Assembly (NCBI GenBank): GCA_023256405.1
Contig: JAGDXK010000025.1
Coordinates: forward strand, 8,114-26,440
Length of the DNA stretch: 18,327 nucleotides
DNA from: Nitrososphaerales archaeon
GTDB taxonomy: Archaea > Thermoproteota > Nitrososphaeria > Conexivisphaerales > UBA164
Direction of reading: 5' to 3'
Positions 14,854-18,327 of the stretch are shown piece after piece. Position 1 is the first letter of the stretch; each line of letters opens with the position of its first letter. Both the position numbers and the translations under genes were made by a program. The notes under the pieces are model-generated. The model did no database searches, was not told the DNA's origin, and saw only the letters and a program-made list of their open reading frames with translations.

Positions 14854-15662
14854 ACTACAAAACCTTAACCCAGGTGGGAGGAGCTCTTGCAGCATTGGCC
14901 GTGGCTTCACTGATTTTTGTACGGAAAGTTCAGCCAGTAAGCTACTCATTCGGCGTATACCTAGGCATAGCGCTCGCAGTTGGCGTAGCTCCATACGGGG
15001 TGCTGGTCTATCTTGAGGACAGGGAGAACTCAATACTCGACAAGGATCTTCTGGACTATCTATCTCAGGTTGAAAGCTACGTCAAGTCAGGGAAGAACCT
15101 GCTGTTTGCGATAACCCTCCCCATAAACGAAAGGAAGAGGCCACTGAAAAGGAGGCTTCAGAAGCTGGACCTGATGCTGAAGCTGGGTGTAAATCCTGAT
15201 GATGCGCTACAGAGGACAGCGCTATCAATGCCCACAATTATTTCTAAGGAGGCCTTCTCGGTGATTCACAGGCTGATAGTTTATGGAGGAAACGTCGGAG
15301 GAGTCCTCGAATCGGTCAGGGAGCATCTGGGAGATCTCTACAGCATAGAAAGCGAGAAGAGAAGCATCATGAGAAACTACGGCAGCATAATTTACATATC
15401 GTACTTTATTCTTTTGATCATAGGCATCTTCATTCTCAAGTTTTTCGTGTACAGGATGGTGACCACATCATTTGCGTCTCCTTTCAGCAGCTCTCTGAAC
15501 TCCACGCTCCTAAAGGCTCTGATCCTTCAGTTCCTGGTGGTGGAGGGCCTATTTTCAGGTTTGATCGCCGGCAAGCTCATGACCGGCAGGATGTCGAGCG
15601 GCTTGCTGCACTCAGCTATAATGATAGTGCTCGGGCTGGCCGCCTATTCGCTCTTTGTCTGA
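14850..15662 (+). CDS. TadC/GspF-type pilus or secretion membrane protein, second copy
   Basis: This second F-family platform protein, 270 residues, starts at GTG 14850 inside the stop of the first copy, so the two are translationally coupled and probably form a heteromeric platform. Helices lie near 8-24 and 33-54, a cytoplasmic domain follows (about 60-175, with QVESYVKSGKNLLFAI and a GGNVGGVLESV segment typical of the T2SF domain), and further helices lie near 179-201, 222-244 and 250-268. Sequence identity to the first copy is low, so this is an old pair rather than a recent duplication. Its last 19 nt overlap the convergent methyltransferase gene. Confidence 0.83.
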   Translation: MNYKTLTQVGGALAALAVASLIFVRKVQPVSYSFGVYLGIALAVGVAPYGVLVYLEDRENSILDKDLLDYLSQVESYVKSGKNLLFAITLPINERKRPLKRRLQKLDLMLKLGVNPDDALQRTALSMPTIISKEAFSVIHRLIVYGGNVGGVLESVREHLGDLYSIESEKRSIMRNYGSIIYISYFILLIIGIFILKFFVYRMVTTSFASPFSSSLNSTLLKALILQFLVVEGLFSGLIAGKLMTGRMSSGLLHSAIMIVLGLAAYSLFV

Positions 15663-16348
15663 GCGTTTTTACAGGATCTCCATATATAAGCAATGGATCC
15701 TGTCAGGACATACTCAGATACGTTGCCGAAGAGCCTGCCAATGTTCATCCTGACGTAATCCGGGTCGAGATCCATTATGCTTTTCGTCAGCCAGGCATAT
15801 CCACTCTTTCTGTAAAAAGCACCAAGCACATTGATTATCTTGAAATAGACCCTGAAGAAGGCCAGCGATAAAGCTCCACGAGGCCTCGCGGTGTCGAGGA
15901 ATACAGCTTCCCCTGAGTACTTCAGCACGCGCCTGCACTCTGAGAGAACCGAATCAAGGCCCGCCAGCTTCAGGCTCCTAATCGTGAATGATGAAACTAT
16001 GAAGTCGAATGAGCCGTCCCTGAAAGGCATCTGAGCTGCAGTTCCTATAACAGGATCGCTGGCGCTCATGATTGCATCCCTTCGCTTGAGGATCATGGAC
16101 CTGGTTATATCCAGGCCAACTGTCAGGGACCCGGAATCCTCGTGAACGTTCTGTGACAGGTAGCCTGTGCCTATTCCAAGGTCAAGGATCCTTGAGCTCT
16201 TCCTAACGAAGCGCCTTGAAACGGTTCTTCTCCAGTGTCTTACGAGAAAGAAGCTGAAAAGATCGTTAAAAAAGTCATACAGCCCAGTGACCTCCTCAAA
16301 CATCCTTTTTATTGAAATCTCGGGCTTTGTCTGCTTATCCGAGCTCAA
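15644..16348 (-). CDS. UbiE/MenG-like SAM-dependent methyltransferase
   Basis: This is a class I methyltransferase most like the UbiE/MenG group, which methylates quinone precursors. The 234 residues start with the group's N-terminal pattern (MFEEVTGLYDFFNDLFSF then RHWRR). SAM-binding motif I is LDLGIGTG (55-62), the acidic loop is GLD (78-80), and MPFRDGSFDFIVSSFTIRSL (107-126) mirrors the family's LPFxDxSFDxVxxSFGLRN. The usual phenylalanine-glycine of that motif is replaced by threonine-isoleucine, so a different lipid or quinone substrate is possible. The track start is TTG 16348, overlapping the upstream gene by 14 nt; an internal ATG at residue 16 is an alternative. It ends in TAG and overlaps the second tadC-like gene by 19 nt, tail to tail. 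Confidence 0.8.
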   Translation of the reverse strand: MSSDKQTKPEISIKRMFEEVTGLYDFFNDLFSFFLVRHWRRTVSRRFVRKSSRILDLGIGTGYLSQNVHEDSGSLTVGLDITRSMILKRRDAIMSASDPVIGTAAQMPFRDGSFDFIVSSFTIRSLKLAGLDSVLSECRRVLKYSGEAVFLDTARPRGALSLAFFRVYFKIINVLGAFYRKSGYAWLTKSIMDLDPDYVRMNIGRLFGNVSEYVLTGSIAYIWRSCKNAQTKSE

Positions 16349-17102
16349 TTAGCACACTGTCACCAGCCCTAAGCCCCAGCTCCTCGGCGGCGCTTTTCAT
16401 GTACTTTGCTAGCTCGTAGAATCCAGAGCTTCCCGGGATCATGCATATATCTGGGCACTCTTCAAAGCTTCTGGACAGGGCTATCGTCCTGTTCTTTACT
16501 CTCAGCCTGTCAGATCTGATTCTGTAGCTGCTGGGTATGTTTAGCACCACATCACCAAACCTGTCCACGTGCAGAACTTTCGCCTCTATTGCGTTTTCAG
16601 CTAACCGTGGCTCCGGAAACGTGTACCTCACGCTTATATCGGTCCTTGGACCAAGCCTGTCGATCTCATATCCTATCGATAAATAAGCTGCTGCAGGAGC
16701 GAAGACATCCCTTCCGTCAAAGGTTCCTGTTCTTCCGGGCAGTATTACGTCCTCTGATGTTATCCTGACGACGCTTTCGATTCTGTCCGACTCCGCAGCA
16801 GGATAAAGAACGCCGTTGTCCGGGCCTACGAAGAAATATCTGCTGGTTTTGATCGCTATAGGCTGCCTTTGTGTTCCAACCCCAGGATCCACGACCACAA
16901 GAAAAACCGTTTCTGTCGGGAAATATTTGAATGATGCCCACAGCTGAAAGGCCGCATCAGGAACCGAGAAGCTTCTGGCAGAGCTCACAAGATCGACTAT
17001 TCTTGCCTCTGGATTAATCCCATAGATAACGCCCTTCATTACTCCGTTGTAGTGCTCCTCAACGCCAAAATCTGTCAAGAGGGCAATCAGCCTGTTTTGC
17101 AT
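16335..17102 (-). CDS. SAM hydroxide adenosyltransferase family protein (DUF62)
   Basis: Characterised members of this fluorinase-related family hydrolyse S-adenosylmethionine to adenosine and methionine. The 255 residues carry ALLTDFGVEEHYNGVMKG (7-24), VVDPGVGTQR (70-79), FFVGPDNGVL (90-99), GTFDGRDVFAPAAAYL (126-141) and HVDRFGDVVLNI in the C-terminal barrel. The family uses an Asp-Arg-His triad. D72 and R79 are present, but the TFHGRD histidine is aspartate here (D129, TFDGRD), so activity may be altered. The start is ATG 17102 with a TATA-like ATTTAATAAC at 17134-17125. It is the first gene of a two-gene unit with the methyltransferase. Confidence 0.9.
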   Translation of the reverse strand: MQNRLIALLTDFGVEEHYNGVMKGVIYGINPEARIVDLVSSARSFSVPDAAFQLWASFKYFPTETVFLVVVDPGVGTQRQPIAIKTSRYFFVGPDNGVLYPAAESDRIESVVRITSEDVILPGRTGTFDGRDVFAPAAAYLSIGYEIDRLGPRTDISVRYTFPEPRLAENAIEAKVLHVDRFGDVVLNIPSSYRIRSDRLRVKNRTIALSRSFEECPDICMIPGSSGFYELAKYMKSAAEELGLRAGDSVLIELG

Positions 17103-17124
17103 CGAAATAATCTTGCTTTATAGC

Positions 17125-17134
17125 GTTATTAAAT
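17125..17134 (-). promoter_or_regulatory. TATA box of the SAM adenosyltransferase-methyltransferase unit
   Basis: On the minus strand this reads ATTTAATAAC, 23-32 nt upstream of the ATG at 17102. A second TATA-like CTATAAAG at 17116-17123 is closer to the start and fits less well. Confidence 0.4.
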
Positions 17135-17219
17135 CTTAATTATACCCCTGAACGCTTCGCCTTATTTTGGATAGCAAAATCCCATTAGGTAGCTCTCTGG
17201 CGTGTGCCTCGGGCCGTTA

Positions 17220-17246
17220 AGTTTTTTAACTCGAGATTAAAAAACT
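17220..17246 (+). promoter_or_regulatory. 10-bp perfect inverted repeat over the argF core promoter
   Basis: AGTTTTTTAA (17220-17229), spacer CTCGAGA, TTAAAAAACT (17237-17246). The left arm lies 24-33 nt before the argF ATG, where the TATA box is expected, and the right arm ends 6 nt before the ATG. A bound dimer here would block TBP/TFB or RNA polymerase, as expected for a repressor operator of arginine synthesis; this is inference. Confidence 0.6.
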
Positions 17247-17252
17247 AGGTAA

Positions 17253-18167
17253 ATGAAGGATTTCCTTTCGATAACTGATCTGTCACGGGATGAAATTTAT
17301 GAGATCTGGGACATGACGGACAGGCTCAGGAAAAACCCCTTCAATGACCTCCTCAGGAACAAGAACATACTGCTTCTCTTTGAAAAGCCCTCAACAAGAA
17401 CCAGGGTCAGCTTCGAGGTTGGAATAAACCAGATGGGAGGCAGGGCCATCTACATGGATGCTTCAACCTCTCAGCTTTCCAGGGGCGAGTCCATTGAGGA
17501 CACGGGCCACACCCTTGAAAGATACGTTGACATGATAATAGCAAGGGTCTACAGACATGAGGATCTAGTTAAGCTGGCAATGAACTTCAATAAGCCTGTT
17601 ATCAACGCGCTCTCGGACCTTGAGCATCCAGCTCAGATACTCTCGGACTACTACACGATCAAGGAGAAGTTCGGCAGGGTTGAGGGGGTAAAACTCGCGT
17701 TCGTAGGGGATGGCTCCAATAACGTTGCAACTTCGCTCATCCTCGGGGCAGCCATACTTTGGGCTAAAATAACAGTTGCCTCACCTTCTAGGTATCAGCC
17801 GAAGAAGGCGATAGTAGAGCTGGCCGAGGAGATAAAAAAGGGCACGGTCAGGGTCGTCGAGGACCCCGTAGAGGCAGTCTCGGATGCTGACGTGATCTAC
17901 ACAGATGTTTTTACAAGCATGGGTCAGGAGAAGGAGAAGGAGGAAAGGCTCAGGATGTTCCTTCCAAAGTACCAGGTTAACGATGAGCTTCTGGCGAAAA
18001 GCCCGGCCCATTCTGTATTTATGCACTGTCTTCCAGCCCATTATGGCGAGGAGACCACCAGAGAGGTGATCTATGGGCCAAAGTCTATAGTGTTTGATCA
18101 GGCCGAGAACAGGCTGCACGTTCAGAAAGCGCTCATATTGAAGCTCTTTAATATTCAGCTCCCATAA
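17253..18167 (+). CDS. argF: Ornithine carbamoyltransferase
   Basis: The enzyme makes citrulline from ornithine and carbamoyl phosphate in arginine synthesis, or runs in reverse in arginine catabolism. At 304 residues it has the usual family length. The carbamoyl-phosphate site STRTR is at 47-51 and HPAQ at 125-128. The ornithine site shows DVFTSMGQE (218-226) and HCLPA (258-262), and the C-terminal DQAENRLHVQKAL is typical. These motifs separate it from aspartate carbamoyltransferase. The ATG at 17253 lies just after a perfect inverted repeat, and the family N-terminus (FLSITDLSRDEI) begins at once, so the start is secure. The gene stands alone: no other arginine genes flank it. A T-rich tract about 60 nt downstream may end the transcript before the tRNA gene. 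Confidence 0.97.
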   Translation: MKDFLSITDLSRDEIYEIWDMTDRLRKNPFNDLLRNKNILLLFEKPSTRTRVSFEVGINQMGGRAIYMDASTSQLSRGESIEDTGHTLERYVDMIIARVYRHEDLVKLAMNFNKPVINALSDLEHPAQILSDYYTIKEKFGRVEGVKLAFVGDGSNNVATSLILGAAILWAKITVASPSRYQPKKAIVELAEEIKKGTVRVVEDPVEAVSDADVIYTDVFTSMGQEKEKEERLRMFLPKYQVNDELLAKSPAHSVFMHCLPAHYGEETTREVIYGPKSIVFDQAENRLHVQKALILKLFNIQLP

Positions 18168-18224
18168 ACGCATCGTCATTGAATTTCAAACGGTTTGCGG
18201 TTACACTGCAGCTTAGCTGGCCCG

Positions 18225-18235
18225 CTTTCCTTTTT
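18225..18235 (+). terminator. T-rich tract downstream of argF
   Basis: CTTTCCTTTTT lies about 58-68 nt after the argF stop and before the tRNA promoter. Archaeal termination, including aCPSF1-dependent termination, uses such U-rich 3' ends. No strong hairpin precedes it. Confidence 0.35.
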
Positions 18236-18244
18236 AAGGTAAAG

Positions 18245-18253
18245 CTTATAAAA
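18245..18253 (+). promoter_or_regulatory. TATA box of tRNA-Lys
   Basis: CTTATAAAA lies 22-30 nt upstream of the tRNA 5' end and is preceded by AAAG, a BRE-like purine stretch. Confidence 0.6.
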
Positions 18254-18274
18254 ACCATAATTTGATACAAAAAT

Positions 18275-18327
18275 GGGCCTGTAGCTCAGCCAGGCAGAGC
18301 GGCTGGCTCTTAACCAGTAGGTCGAGG
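18275..18327 (+). tRNA. tRNA-Lys (anticodon CTT), 5' part
   Basis: The acceptor 5' strand is GGGCCTG (18275-18281), followed by TA and the D stem GCTC/GAGC (84-87 and 97-100 of the 18200 block). The anticodon stem GCTGG/CCAGT (18102+200 to 18118+200, i.e. 18302-18306 and 18314-18318) closes the loop CTCTTAA, giving anticodon CTT at 18309-18311, which reads AAG (Lys). The window ends in the variable/T-arm region, so the 3' half, CCA status and any 3' intron are not visible. No intron is seen in the anticodon loop. Confidence 0.92.

Noticed and set aside
17164..17180. ATTTTG-GATAG-CAAAAT short inverted repeat upstream of argF
   Set aside because: It is only 6 bp and A+T-rich in an A+T-rich intergenic region, so chance is a sufficient explanation.
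17781..18179. 132-codon open frame opposite argF
   Set aside because: It is antisense to the conserved ornithine-binding half of argF and has no domain signature.
1..18327. CRISPR array, rRNA, or complete insertion sequence
   Set aside because: No regularly spaced direct repeats, rRNA-like sequence or transposase gene was found. Only the short IS605-like ends are present.

Overview
The window is archaeal chromosomal DNA. Evidence: an archaeal 20S proteasome beta subunit next to the termination nuclease aCPSF1/FttA, the archaea-only amidotransferase pair GatD/GatE, an Nre repair protein with a C-terminal PIP box, a DUF373 membrane protein, archaeal AAA ATPase and TadC/GspF families, A+T-rich TATA boxes about 22-32 nt upstream of start codons, and frequent GTG/TTG starts. 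Arginine codons are mostly AGG/AGA. I cannot place it below Archaea with confidence; nothing seen excludes a TACK, Thermoplasmata-like or DPANN lineage. Genes are tightly packed, and no gene-free stretch exceeds about 165 nt.

Layout. 1-3275 (+): 3' end of psmB, aCPSF1/FttA and nre, probably one transcript. 3384-6502 (+): gatD-gatE, the Asp/Glu-tRNA amidotransferase that makes Gln-tRNA(Gln); gatE carries an in-frame TAG at codon 317 followed directly by a perfect hairpin. 6499-7260 (-): a divergent metallophosphoesterase. 7337-7738 (+): a YjbQ/UPF0047 protein. 7740-8699 (-): a DHH phosphoesterase. 8825-10706 (-): a two-gene operon of DUF373 membrane protein and cis-prenyltransferase (UppS). 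10870-12947 (+), divergent: a processive-type GT2 glycosyltransferase overlapping an archaeal AAA ATPase. 13035-15662 (+): an unrecognised Cys/His-containing protein with a possible restriction-endonuclease-like C-terminal domain, then two overlapping TadC/GspF-type pilus or secretion membrane proteins. 15644-17102 (-): a UbiE/MenG-like methyltransferase overlapping a SAM hydroxide adenosyltransferase family protein. 17253-18167 (+): argF. 18275 to the end (+): 5' part of tRNA-Lys(CTT).

How the genes fit together. The left third is information processing: protein turnover, transcript 3'-end formation, DNA repair and tRNA charging. The middle pairs a polyprenyl-phosphate synthase and a polytopic membrane protein with a divergent membrane glycosyltransferase, which suggests lipid-linked glycan synthesis (inference). 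The TadC pair suggests a type IV pilus or secretion platform, although its TadA-type ATPase is not in the window.

Three points most deserve a second look. First, the amber codon plus hairpin in gatE, in a genome where TAG looks like a normal stop elsewhere in the window. Second, a small dispersed element with three copies (near 3273, 8785 and 10779). It resembles the right-end hairpin of IS200/IS605 (TnpB omega-RNA) transposons, but there is no tnpB, and in two copies the element's terminal TCA supplies the stop codon of the convergent gene. Third, a 10-bp perfect inverted repeat over the argF core promoter.
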